From Fratercula arctica (lineage: Eukaryota > Chordata > Aves > Charadriiformes > Alcidae): DNA of 64,000 bases. Positions 26,201 to 38,175 of this stretch are shown here, piece by piece. Below the pieces are notes generated by a model. The model searched no databases. It was not told where the DNA came from and worked only from the letters and a program-made list of their open reading frames with translations. A program made the position numbers and the translations under genes. Position 1 is the stretch's first letter, and each line of letters opens with the position of its first letter. The stretch lies in assembly GCA_947846985.1 (NCBI GenBank), contig CANTUZ010000001.1, positions 36,294,727 to 36,358,726 on the forward strand, in the 5' to 3' direction.

Positions 26201-29200
26201 CTAGGGAGCTGGAAAACTGTAAAGACTTCCACTGCCCTGTTTGCTTATTTGTCAGACCCTTGGGTAAGGAGCACTTAGTTATTATTGGTTACCACCCAAA
26301 AAAGACTAAAAGCGTTCCTTAGTTGGGAATGTAAAACCTACTGTCATGTTTATGAATGTAATCAAAAGTGGATGAGTAGGTATGAGTACGGAGAACCATA
26401 TCAAACAATCATATCTAATACTTCCACAACATGTTTTCCTGGCCTTGAAGTATTTGCAATACAAGAATTCCTTGCGCCAAATAACTGATTTCATGTTTTC
26501 AGTAATCCTCAATGCATTTTCTCTGTATGAACTCATTCAGTTTCTCTCAAAATACATGAACACTTTTAGCATCTTGCAACAGGGAATATTATACTTTGAC
26601 AACATATTTTGTAAGGAACCTAGTAACTATTAACCCAGACCAGAATGAAGTAAATAAATAACTAACATAAATACAGGCATTTATAGACTAAAAATCCCAC
26701 TGTGATGTTTTGCTACACATCACAGTATCAAAACAGAGGCATAGGTGAAGTAGTGAAGGAAAAACACAGTTAATGTACTAGACAAGATGAAATAGGAAAT
26801 TCTTCCTTCATCCAACTGATTTTTTGTAACCTTTCCTGAAACAAACCTTTCATAAATACATATTTTTGTATACCTTACACCTCAGAGAGAACATCAGCCT
26901 GAGGGAGAAATTCTCCTCTTCAGAGCCCTTCCCGGTGTCTGTATGCATTTAACACTTTTCTCCAACGCAAGTTTACTTCTTACTTTTCTTACAGACAGTC
27001 CACCCATTTTCCTTAATTAAAATGCATACTGGATCACTTCCTCACTCTCTTAGAAAGGTGAATGTCTCTTTGTTAGAACAGCTGTCATCTCCTTACTTGA
27101 CTGACCAGTTAACCTCAAGTTGTAAAACTCTTTCCCTTTGTGACATGATGTAGTGTACACGCTCCGTTATGACTCAGGTTCTGGCTCTTATTTCTCGTTC
27201 TCAAAGATAAAGCCATACATTTTATTGCTGTTTTTCATCTGACATCAGACACAACAAGTATTTATAATTACTCCATCTTTCTTCAAGCGTGCTGTAGCAA
27301 AATTTAAAATGCATTTTGGCGGGATTTCAATACCTAGGTGTACAGACTGTTTACACTCCCTGTTAAAACATGACACTGAAGGACTATAAATTCTGCCACT
27401 TGGATCAACATTTTCCCAAGTGCCATTAGAAAGGGGTTATGGTACATCTTAAGATCACCCTAGTTTCTAGTTTCACAGCCAAGTCTACAGCTGCTGCACT
27501 GATAGTGAGAACACCAATGCTTACTTTTGTAGCTCATGCATCCAAAAATAAACTGATCAAACAACATATTCTACAGCCTAAAAGAACCACTTCCTGACGT
27601 AGTTAGAAAAACATTTCTCTGTTATGCTGTAATTCCATTCCACAAAAAGGGACTACATTTTCAAAAATATTTTGCAATTACAATTGCAGGTAGTTTGTTG
27701 CTTTTTCCAAGGTCCTTATTTTTTTTTTTTTTTTCCCCCTTCTGATATGTATTTTTAGTACCAGCATTGAGTAACAGAATTTGCAGAATTCTTTCCCAAT
27801 GGATCCTTCAATAGGTAGAGAGATGAGCTCCTTTCCAAATCTGTCTCCATATTCAGACTTTTCAATGTTGGATGCTACAATCTTTTTGAGAATCAGGATC
27901 TGAATCTTTCATGAATATCATGCAATATTATTGTTGACAACCTATTTGGAAAAAAAAAACATCTAGCTAGTGTAACTGATGAACACAGTCTTTGAAGTCT
28001 AATATGACTCAGTTTGATGCTTACTTCAAGTAAAACATATTTTGTGGACAACATACTTATGAACATTAAACTCTCTAATTTCTAGTATTCAAAAATATTC
28101 TTGTCTCCACATCTTAAAATTCATTTTTTTGACAAAAAAATGGAGAAAATAAGTTATTATTTTTTCCTTTTTTTTTTTTTTCCATTTCCCTGCTTTCCTT
28201 CCCTTCACTGTTATTAACCAAAATTGGAAGAAGAAAAAGAAAGAAGTGAAAACATGTAATATGGGAATTGAATAAAGGAAGGTTTGAGAAACATTCAAAA
28301 ATCATGTTAATAGAAATTAAATAGATCTAACAAAAGATTCTTTAAAATTTCAAAATCTTCCATACAATTTTCTCATTATTAAACAGCTCTATTAAGCTCA
28401 TTGCTGGATAGAACTGAAACTAACGATATACACAGTTTAAATCTAGTTCTGAATGCACATTGATCTGTATGGTAATAAAAGAACTGTTAAAACATAGTGA
28501 CATGATTTAGTTTCAGATAGTGACAATACTGACATACAAAGTGTGTAGCCATTGTAGGTATGTAAGTTCATGTGACAAAATATATCCCCTCCTCCTCCAA
28601 AGACTGATTCTGAGGAAACAGGTCATTCACAATTTTTCTCCATATTTTTTTCCATCACCATAAGATTGTGCTTTCCTCTAATGCCTGATATGTGTTGTAG
28701 AAGTCAATAAAGTTGAACCAGAACAAAATTAGAATAAAATATGACTAAAAGGCTTCCAGAACATGTGTACTTGTTTGTAAATCATATCACCTCATCTGTA
28801 CTCAGAGGCAACCCAGCAAAAACTAGCAGTAGTTTGTTCAAAAAGAAGAATCCTTCTTTCATACTAGACATTGGCCAAGTCCTTAAGAAGTTTCTACTGA
28901 AATAAAACAGTACTTTCATAAGTAATAAAATCTTAAATAAGGATTTATCTTGAACAATCATGGTGATATATGATCATGAGTATACACACAGAATTCTGGA
29001 GCATTTTAGCCTGATCAGTATCTGAAAATCCCCCAAACTGGGGAATTATAAACTAAAATGTTATGAAAATGAAAAGCATTTTAGTTATTTCAAGTAACAT
29101 CAACAAGTATACTCGGAAAAGCTCTAAGTGAAAATTATTGTTTTAAGTGAGTATAAGAGGGAGTAACTACCACTTGAATAGTGTATGGATTCTGGTTATT

Positions 29201-29354
29201 GTGCAGGATCAGCATTTCATTGTCCAGGGTAATTTAAACATGTGGTATAAAATATACAAAAAACAATTGAAATTACTGTCATCTAGAACAACCTGATGCT
29301 TTTCAAATTAAAAAGAAATATAAAAAACTCTAAACCTGAAGAATACCACTTTTC

Positions 29355-29372
29355 ATATCGTAGATACGATAT
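29355..29372. repeat. Short CpG-containing palindrome
   Basis: Eight-base arms (ATATCGTA and TACGATAT) with a 2-nt loop. Both arms keep a CpG, which is rare in this AT-rich region. Function unknown; it may be chance. Confidence 0.6.
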
Positions 29373-31329
29373 CTTATTGAGGTATCAACATTAAAAACCA
29401 GAAGTGCTGATAGAGAAATAAGGAAACCCTTTTTAATGCAAGTAACTCAAGTAACTCATATCTTGTATAAAATGGATTACCATGTGTTTAGAAAATTAAA
29501 ACCAAAATACGTGAATAACTTCTTTTTTTTTTTTTTTTTTTCCAACACAATTTTTGCACCTATAACAAGATGCGGTAGAACTTCCATAAAACGTCTTCAA
29601 TTTTCTTATTAAGAAAAAATATTGTACAACTATTGCACAAATTATTATACAATAATCCACAAATAATCGACTTTATTTGATATTTCTCCATTGAATCTAA
29701 TCTTGTTTAGTTGAGTTTGATCTACATAGGATGTAGAATCTCTAGATAGCAAACTTAAGGGTAAGAGAGACCCCCAAGAGAGAAGCTGTTTTCTTAATAT
29801 AAGGTTACTGATTTCAAACATAATCCATCTGGTTTTACCTACCTTTTTAAATTTCTCTTCCTAACCTTATTTGGAAGATAGTGACTCACTTTCTTCATGG
29901 TATTATTTAGTATATAAATGTTCTAATATTTTAGGTATAAACGTGTTCTACGAATATACTAGAATCATTCATTAAAATCACAAAAGCAAAATATGAATAC
30001 TTTTTTTTGGTAATGTAGCAGAATACAATATAGGGAATGTTAGAGAAATAAAACTATATTTTAAGTAAATGAAGTTTGTTATCAACTTGTTTGTTTGGTT
30101 TGTTGTTGGGTTTTTTTTTTTCCCAAGGAATATTTATAATCCCATCTCTCGAAGATATGAACTGGAGGGATATGTTTACATGTCAGTTCTTCCGTCTGTG
30201 TGGGCATAATAAACCAAGATTTTCAGGTACTAGAAGCATACAATTAATACATAAGTTTGCTTAGCATCTTTGGAATTCAGGCCATTTCTTTAAATTCACA
30301 AATACAAATGTAGGATATTAATTGCGGGTATTTATTTCTGAAAACAATGACAATTTTCTTAAATAAAGAAGGTAGGCAGTTTGGGATCATGTCCGTTTAT
30401 ATTAGCTAGTCATCCAATTAGCTCAATCTCTTTCACTGAGTTTATAGGGGACAAACTGACACCGCCAAGCTTTTTTTCTTCAGTGTGTTCAACTGCCGTC
30501 TAAGAACAAACTGCTAACAGAGACAGGGAACGAGAGAGGAGGTGTATCCAAACATTTATACAATTTCTAGAGCATTTGTCTCAGAAGTAGAAGTCTTACA
30601 ATCTGAGCTCTAGGCATTCTGCACATATGAACTCAACAAATTATATGCAAGTCTATGCAGACTTGAAATCACCTTCCCCCAGGAAAAAGAGGTCTTGCCC
30701 ATCATGCAGTTAAATACCCTGCAAGGAAACACTTTCTGTCCTTCTGTTGGATCTGAGCTACATCAGCCAAGTAAGCAAGCTAGTCATCTAAAGACTAAAT
30801 CTGTCCAGAAGGTAATGGATGGAGCATGAGATTGTGCTCTGTTGTCTCAGAGTTAGTTTCATTGCTTCTGTTTTTAAATTTAGCACTAGCCTAATGTAAA
30901 ATGCAGGTAGGGGAGGTAGAGCTATGTCCAAAACCTAAGATCTGCTCCTTTTGCTCCTGAGTCAGATCTCCTGTCGCCAGCTCCTCATTTCGTTCTGTAA
31001 TTCTGATACATCTGGCTATGCAATCTCAAGAGGAAAGTTGGCATTAGTTTTGTCCAAGGTGTATCTTTATTTAGTCCCACTCTCTTCAAATGTGTGTTTA
31101 ACCTTTTCTATGCCTAACTTCCAATCCCCAGAGATCAGTACTCATTCATGCAACAAGTTTATTAGTATGCTCCCCTTTTTGGCAGACATTTGGCTAAGTG
31201 GATAAAGGCACCTCACATTTCTTATCAATTTACTTTATAATCAATAGAAAACTGCTGAACATGATGGTTATGACATTCACCAGACATGCAAAGGGAGCTG
31301 ACCAGTGTTTATCTCCCTGGCAAATTTAA

Positions 31330-31710
31330 AACTTTAAAGCAGCCTTTTCCTTCTACTTCTCATCACTCATTTCCAGAAAAGAGCCACTTGATCAGCTAGT
31401 GAAATGGTCGGAAAAAAATCATGCATCAAAACAGTCAGGGGAAGTGATTCAGTTGAGAAGTAATGAAGCTCTCTCCATGACTAAAAAATTTTTTATGTCA
31501 TTACAACTGAAGGAGCAATGCTGGAAGGACAAACTTACAATAGAACTTAAAAATGTTGTTGAATATCAATCATTTGGTGAAAAACAATTGGGATTACTTG
31601 AAATTTTTAGTAATTTACGTCTGGAATCAAGTATTTTAAGCGTTTTTTATATACCATCTTTTACTTCTGAAAAGGAGCTCTTCTTTATCAATAGCTATAT
31701 TTGGTGCTAG
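31330..31710 (+). other. Unassigned 127-codon stop-free frame with a 3' splice-site-like leader
   Basis: The frame is stop-free from 31330 to a TAG ending at 31710. A pyrimidine-rich tract ending CATTTCCAG at 31368-31376 would make a good 3' splice site, and a GTG codon is at 31399. The translation is rich in Lys, Glu, Leu and Ser, without low complexity (for example MTKKFFMSLQLKEQCWKDKL). I recognise no family. Possible weak donors are GTGAAA near 31577 and GTAATT at 31610. At this base composition roughly one such run is expected by chance in 64 kb, so it may be nothing. A real exon or a decayed pseudogene remains possible. Confidence 0.2.
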
Positions 31711-31749
31711 AAAATGGATTCCTAAGAAAAAAAAATCTAGCATGAATTA

Positions 31750-32153
31750 TTGGTGCAGGTGCCCAGGTGTGCCTGCATGAGCACAACCTGTTTCAACTGT
31801 CTCTAATGGACCCATCACAGGACACGGTTGAGGTCCTCAGTCAAGATGGTGGTGCCTTAGGTAAAATGTATTTAAGAGAGGGCAAAATGCTGCTTGGCAG
31901 TGAGGAGTGAGAAAAAAAAAATGTGAGAGAAGCAGCCCTGTGAGCACCAAGGTGAGAGAAGGAAGAGGGAGAGGATGTGCTTCAAGTGCCAGAGCAGAGA
32001 TTCTCCTGGAGCCTGTGGAGGACCCCATGCCAAAGTGTCTCTATCTTGACCCACGAGCTTTCTCATCCTATTTTATCCCTCTGTCTTGCTGAGGAGGAGG
32101 ACTGAGGGAGCTGCTGGGTGGGAATTTGGCTGTTGACAATGGCTAACCCACCA
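31750..32153 (+). mobile_element. Degraded LTR fragment (endogenous retrovirus type)
   Basis: The stretch resembles a common avian LTR family. A TATTTAAG promoter-like motif at about 31869 is followed by the GAAGCAGCCCTG block, a CCAGAGCAGAGATTC block, and the U5-like phrase CTTGACCCACGAGC (from about 32044). It ends in AACCCACCA at 32153. The AATAAA poly-A signal and neighbouring sequence expected between about 32030 and 32045 are missing, so the copy has an internal deletion. The 5' boundary is uncertain and no target-site duplication could be confirmed. No gag, pol or env coding is attached. The family resemblance is from memory of avian repeats. Confidence 0.6.
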
Positions 32154-32950
32154 TAGTTCTTCATATTTTTCTTTTGACACATTGATATAAAAAAGGAATA
32201 CCTGCCATCCCTTACTTTTCTTTTATGCTTTGCTATTAAGTTTTAATTCATATAGGCATATTACAGCATTTCCTTTTCCGTTATTTACATTAATTTTCAA
32301 GTTAGGATCCTTCTCCAAATTTAATTCTAAATTGTATGTACATACAAATCCTTACAGTGTTAGATAAATGTAAATTGGAAACATTTAACCAGTTTTACAA
32401 CAGTTCTTGAAGGACCTGATAACCCTTATATTTATAGGAAGCTAACAGCACAGCACTAATTCTAAAACACAACAGTTTTCCAAGCTTCTCTTTTTATAAC
32501 TTTTTATATAAAGATATATTCATCTGAACTTAACAGACTAGAATTACTTTATTGCTTTCTAGTTGGTAATAATTGCACAAATTATCCCTAAGCTGAAAGC
32601 TGTACACTCACTATACAAACAGCAGTATAATTCATACTTTGCTAAACAACAACACCCTCAAAGTACATTTGTAAAATTATAATACCATTAAAGATCTATC
32701 TTATATCCAATTCCTATTCTAAAATTGTACAAAAACCCCCATTTACTAGAAGGTGAAAAATATTCCTATTTAGTTGAACTTCCCATTTAATTGAAACTTG
32801 AAGAAATATAAAGAGAGGGCTACCAGATTGATTGGGGAATGGAGAATCTTTCATGCAAAAAAATGAGGTTAAACAAGGTAGGCTGAAAGCTAATATGAAC
32901 TCTTCAAGGGGACTGTTGTATAAACACTTCAAAGGAAGGGAACAGAGACA

Positions 32951-32994
32951 GGGAAAACTTTTTTTTCCCTTTTTTTTTTTTTTTTTTTTTCCCC
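32951..32994. repeat. Poly-T tract
   Basis: Two T runs separated by CCC, the longer (32970-32990) being 21 nt. Confidence 0.9.
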
Positions 32995-35579
32995 ACTACA
33001 GAAGACAATGTCACCATGAGATCAATCTGAGTATAGGAATCTGGAAAATCATAGAACTCTACTGTCAGAGTTAGTGAGGTTCCAGACTAGACTTCCACTA
33101 TAAACAAAATTAAATATAATACATATAAAAATAATAATTAGCATTTTATCTGGGTGGTATATAACAGAAGATGTCTGTTCAAGATAGCAAAGCTTGGACT
33201 GGATGTTTCAAAGATTTCTTTCTTTTCAGCTCCTGTTGGGTTTATAAATTTTTTTGTAAATCAGGAGTTCTTCATGTACACTGGCACACATTCAGTCCTA
33301 GTATATATGAAACTCAAGAGAAGGGGTTCACAATCTGCCCTTAATTAATTTTTAAAACAGATTATTCCATCCTTAACAGGGGTTGCTCTGCATTCATTCT
33401 CAGACCAGTATGCAAATTGTATTACACTTTTCTTTTTTTGTTATTTTTTTCTTTATACCACAATGCCTTAATTTAGCTAAACATCAAGAAAATAGATTTA
33501 TTCTTCTGGAAGGAAGATGGATAATTAAATCTTCCATGAAAATGATTAGCTCTTATTAAAAAAAAAATCTAGTGAGAAACATTTAATTGTAATTGACTAA
33601 AAGAGTGCTGCATTAAGAGAATATAGATCAAAACATTTTGCATGCACAACTGAGATGGGCCAAAACATAAAAATCTAGTACTTAGGTAAGAGGTAGACAC
33701 CCACACACAATAAGTCACCTCTACTCTGTTGTGTGTCTTCAAGTACATGACAACAAATATCACTAGGAACGACACTACGAAATCACCATGCCCCTATAAT
33801 TCCAGTTTTCACGTGATGTGTGGCTTCTATTACCATTTCCCTTAAAAGAAGTCTAAAAGCAGGAGAAGAAAAAAACATAAAAATTATTATTGTCATGATT
33901 TCACTTATAAGTTCTATTAAAATGTCTTTCTGTTTCTATGGCATAGAAATAATATACTGAGTCTCCTACACTCATTTTTATCCCCTTCTTTGCCTTTGCT
34001 GTTGGGCAGTGTCAGGCTACTGCTGCTCTGGGAATTAGCGTACAAAGGCTGCTTTATTGCTCTTCGCTGAGCACCTTCCCACAGGGACCTTTAGTGTCAC
34101 CTCGGTAATGCAACTAGCTGCCTCCAGTCCAGTGCCTAGAATCCAACATTTATTTTTACTTTTGATTGCATTTCATTTTCTCATGGTGTCAGAAAACATT
34201 TGCAAAAGTTTGGCTTAAATTCTAATTTTTGTAATGTTGCATATTCTGACTGGCATCAATTAAAGTTTTGGTGATGGGGAAGAAGCAAAGAGAGGGAGTC
34301 TGAAAAAAAAAAAAAAAACCCACATTGAAAAAAAGAAATAGTGATGTGTTGTCAAAAGCCCACTATGTTTACTTTTAAATTCAACATGTATTTATTTAAA
34401 GTAATAGTGTGCAGACTGCTTCTAAATAAAGTAACAAGTTCCAACGCCTACAGCAAAAAACTTATCAGTTCCCTCATTATTGCACATTGAGAGGGAAACA
34501 GAGCTAAGTAAGGGGAGCATAGAGGGATCCTTTTTAATTTAATTCAGAGTACAATCTGTATCAATTTTAAACCATTGAATTTAAACAACAGACATGGGAA
34601 CCCAGCATTGGATTGAAACTGGGTATTTATTCCATACTACAGATCGGCATGCATATTCTTAGACAAGTTTTTGGATCAGTTGCAATTAGTCCCTCGATCA
34701 TGCCAGAAGGTAGATATTGGATTGGATTTTGATCTGGAGGCTGATATTTACACAAATCTACATTTAAATTAAAGATGACAAAATAGATCTATTTACCACG
34801 CAAGCTATTACTTTGAGACTCACTAATGGAAGATGCTTCACTGTAGAGAGAAGCTAGATCAGTCTTAGCAAGACTGAGTCAAGAGAGGTAAAGGCATTGT
34901 TGGTTGTGGGTTTTGGCTCCCCCCCCCCACTTTGGGTTGGTCATTTGCTAGATTTGGATTCATCTGATTTCAAATCACTTTTTAATGGGAATACATTGCA
35001 TGGCACAGGATAACTGATGTCAATACTCTATACAATATATTATTCACTCCCAGTGGTCCATAAAATTTAGTGACCATTAAAGAAATACTTTACTGCAACA
35101 TTTACTTCATCCTGGCATTTCTGATATATAGAATATGTGAGGCAGCACTGCACTTTTGTGCCTGAATAGGGATCAGATTGTTTCTCCCTTTCTCAGGTTG
35201 AAGGCACCTTAATATGGCCGTAACTTCAGTAAGACTGTGGCAGCTGCACAGTCACTTTCCCTATTCCAGTGTCCTTTGTTTCAGAGGGGCAAATCACCAG
35301 ATGTTTTCATAGCTTTTTTGGACCCGCTCCATTCTACTCTGAACACTAAGATGCAGTGGTTTTCTTTCCTTTTTCATAACTTTTACACACTCAGTTTCCA
35401 TGCCTGTGATACAGAGAATCATGCAATGTTCCAGTCTTCTCTCTATTCTCTACAGCTAAAATGAGAATTAAGGGAGCAGGGGAATGATATTCATGCTTCC
35501 ACATGTCCAAGTCAAGGCGGAGACAAGTTAAGTGTCTCTTTATATTCAGAAGAATGCTCCCAGAGTAAGCTCTTACTTC

Positions 35580-35745
35580 TAGTATACCCGAGGGTAGAAT
35601 TCATCTCACTTAAATTTAAACACCTACTGTATGGAGACTGCGTGTGATCTTGATATGTAGCCTCCTCTTACAGTTAATGAAGAGGAACAGGCACTTCTAG
35701 GGTGCAGTTCATCTCATTCAAAAGTAGTTGACTAAACTAGGGCAG
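35580..35745 (+). repeat. Probable old dispersed repeat, copy A
   Basis: The 35677-35741 part aligns imperfectly with 49961-50028. Shared blocks are an AATGAAGAG/AATGGAGAG start, CACTTCTAG/CACTTCCAG, TTCATCTCA/TTCATTTCA and CTAAACT near the end. An earlier segment at about 35591-35624 repeats the GGGT..ATTCATCTCA pattern, so the element seems to contain two related sub-blocks. I cannot name the family. Confidence 0.45.
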
Positions 35746-36399
35746 ATAAACCATGCCTTAGAGTAACCTATTTCTCTGTTTCTTTATTTTTGACTATAAA
35801 AAAGTTTAAATTACTATCTCAAATGAGGACTTCTACATCTAAATAATTCCAGTGTTAGGGCAGATGAAACTCACCTTCATTCTTTTGATCATACCTTGTT
35901 TCACTGAAACCATAAGGAAATTTATCCTAATTTGTCAAATTTATAAATATTGCATCCTTTTGCTTCAGTGAAACGTAGTTCACATGCCTTTCCATAATGA
36001 AATGGTACTTACATAGTAATGGGATTTTGTTAAGCACATAGTTATTGATCATTTGGTGTTCGACAATAAAACCCACAATGTATTTATTCTTCTTTTTCTG
36101 TAGTCCTTAATGCAAACACTACAACAACATAGCTCTACTCTATAAATCTATTTTAGATTTTTTCATTCCATTTGTGGTAAGAACAGTTGAACAGTCTACA
36201 GGAATGTCTATCATTCTGTTCTAGTACAAACAAAAATGCCTGTCTTTTATATTTAGCCTGAAAAGTGTTGCTGTGGAGTTATAGCACAATATAAAAAAGG
36301 AATAATTTACCGAGGCATTTTGTTCCTGTGTGGTAGAGAACACATCACTTCAGCCCCTGATAAGTGCAGGTCTAAAAGGTCTCTTCTTTCCTTATACAT

Positions 36400-37300
36400 G
36401 CAAGTTCCTCATAAAGCTAACATTTTTCCTGAATTCCATTAGCTTTTTTATCAAAGGCCTGCAGGTGTTTTGATGTACTCAACAAAAGATCTATTTAGCA
36501 GGCATAGTGGCTGCAAACATTAGGAGGGATTGAGAACAAAATTACTGAAGACGTGCTTCGATGCATCCCTTTGCTTCAATATATTCAATGCTTAACCATG
36601 TACATATTGTTTTTTCAATCCACAGAAGTCTTAATTAACACCTAATAGATCTTTCATGTTACATGGAAACCTCACATATGCTTGTTGTACATTTTTATTT
36701 GCATAATAATGCATGAATTCATTTTACATTAACCTCAGCAATAACCAAAATGTGATTGCTCATTTCCATTAAGTCAAACCACCCTGTTACTAAAGAAGTC
36801 TAATGCTACAGACTTATTTTATATGATTTATTAATGAGCTATTTATAGTATCAGGGGTGTACTTAGGAGCAGTTTTCCCAGCCTGTGAAGCTGGGTCAGC
36901 CTGATATTAATGTGTGTGATTTACTCGGCAAACAACCTAACTTTTCTGAGCAGCATTATCAAGTTACATAATTACACAAAATTTCAAGACGTCTAAGCTC
37001 ATCATTTTTCCCCCTGATTGCTTTCCAGAACATCAAATAAATTTAGTATACATGAGGAGCACATATTATCTAAGCACTCCATAAAGATCAATACCTGAAA
37101 CATGCCTATTTAGAGTCATCTCTTCCTCTCAGGCTCATATAAATCGGCTTATTACAGTGAAGTTCTTTCTAATTAACTCCGGAGAAGAATCAAAACCTTA
37201 ATGTACACATTAAAAAGGAATGCACTAGTAATGAATAATCTTCAATCTGTTTAAGCTCTGGCTATTAACTTCGTTGCAAAATCATGGGATATACTTACTT
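36400..37300. promoter_or_regulatory. Candidate conserved noncoding element
   Basis: The block looks different from its surroundings: no homopolymers, mixed composition, and a dense set of homeodomain-type TAAT/ATTA cores. A POU octamer ATTTGCAT at 36697-36704 is followed within 10 bp by ATGCAT (36709-36714) and the palindrome ATGAATTCAT (36713-36722). More TTATTAAT-type sites follow at 36825-36845 and 36900-36915. Many ultraconserved developmental enhancers look like this, but sequence reading alone cannot show conservation. It is a guess for testing. Confidence 0.3.
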
Positions 37301-38136
37301 ATGTGAAGTATATACATATAAAAAATAATAGCCAGTACAGATTTGCAGTGAAAGAGATGGATTCAGAGCTGTGAAGATAATGCAAAAATGACAAATTATG
37401 ATTTATTAAAAAATATCATTCAGTCAAATTTAAAACAACTTTTATAAATGCAGGTAGCATTTTTAGGAGTCTGTGTTGGTAGTCATAGAACTGTATTAGG
37501 AGCTAGTTCTATGTTCTACCAAATTTGACTCTGACAATATTTTTGAAACACTACATATAAGTGATAGGACTTCATATACTTAATGTCTAAAAAGACTGGG
37601 TAATAAAAAAATAGTTTGATTTTTCTACTAACAGGCAACTTTCCTGCAGTAAGTAGAAGTTTTTGTTGGAAATAAAGAATTTCTGCTGGACATGGGGCTT
37701 ATGCCATGTTTCCTCACAATCTGCTGTAATGAATAATTATCCAATTTAAAAATCTATGACTGTTGTAGTTCATTTTCGTTTATTTAATTTCCTTCTGCTT
37801 CAGCTGCCAGCACTGTTTCTAGGCATGCTTTTTCTGCTATATTGAAAGCCTTCTTGTATCAGATATGAACTTGCTCAAATAATACGCTTAGGCCATATTT
37901 TCATATGCTGTTACAATAACATATATATTTACATCACATTTCTGTTGTTTCCAATGCCAGCATTCTAGAAAATTGTCTAGATTACCTTAAAAGTTGAACA
38001 AGGAAGCTAGAGATCACTGTGGAAACAATAATAACAAAGCTATCATACAGAACAATAAGGGAGGTCATTTGTCTCTGAAGAAACTGTATTTCAGATTTTA
38101 AGTTCTTTGTAAAACGGATCAGGCTTCTCCTCAAAG

Positions 38137-38175
38137 TTTTTTTTTTTGTTTTTTTTTTGTTTTGTTTTTTTTTAA
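38137..38175. repeat. T-rich low-complexity tract
   Basis: T runs interrupted by single G residues (TTTTG type). Confidence 0.85.

Larger units (their letters stand above)
16271..31320. other. Gene-free AT-rich DNA
   Basis: No supportable gene in about 15 kb. It holds poly-T at 17363-17394 (32 nt), a TGTC microsatellite at about 17872-17888, and poly-A at 18716-18740. Poly-T tracts lie near 22708, 27719, 28168 and 29523, with a tandem duplication at 20172-20232. The 19240-20400 part contains stretches that feel like an old, strongly diverged interspersed repeat (phrases like TTCAAAAGTACTTAGG), but I cannot assign a family. Open frames here are at most about 108 codons and look random or low-complexity. 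Confidence 0.6.
32154..36400. other. Gene-free AT-rich DNA
   Basis: No gene recognised. It contains poly-T at 32970-32990, a 16-nt poly-A at 34303-34318 and a 10-nt poly-C at 34919-34928. A probable old dispersed repeat at about 35580-35745 is described separately. Confidence 0.6.
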
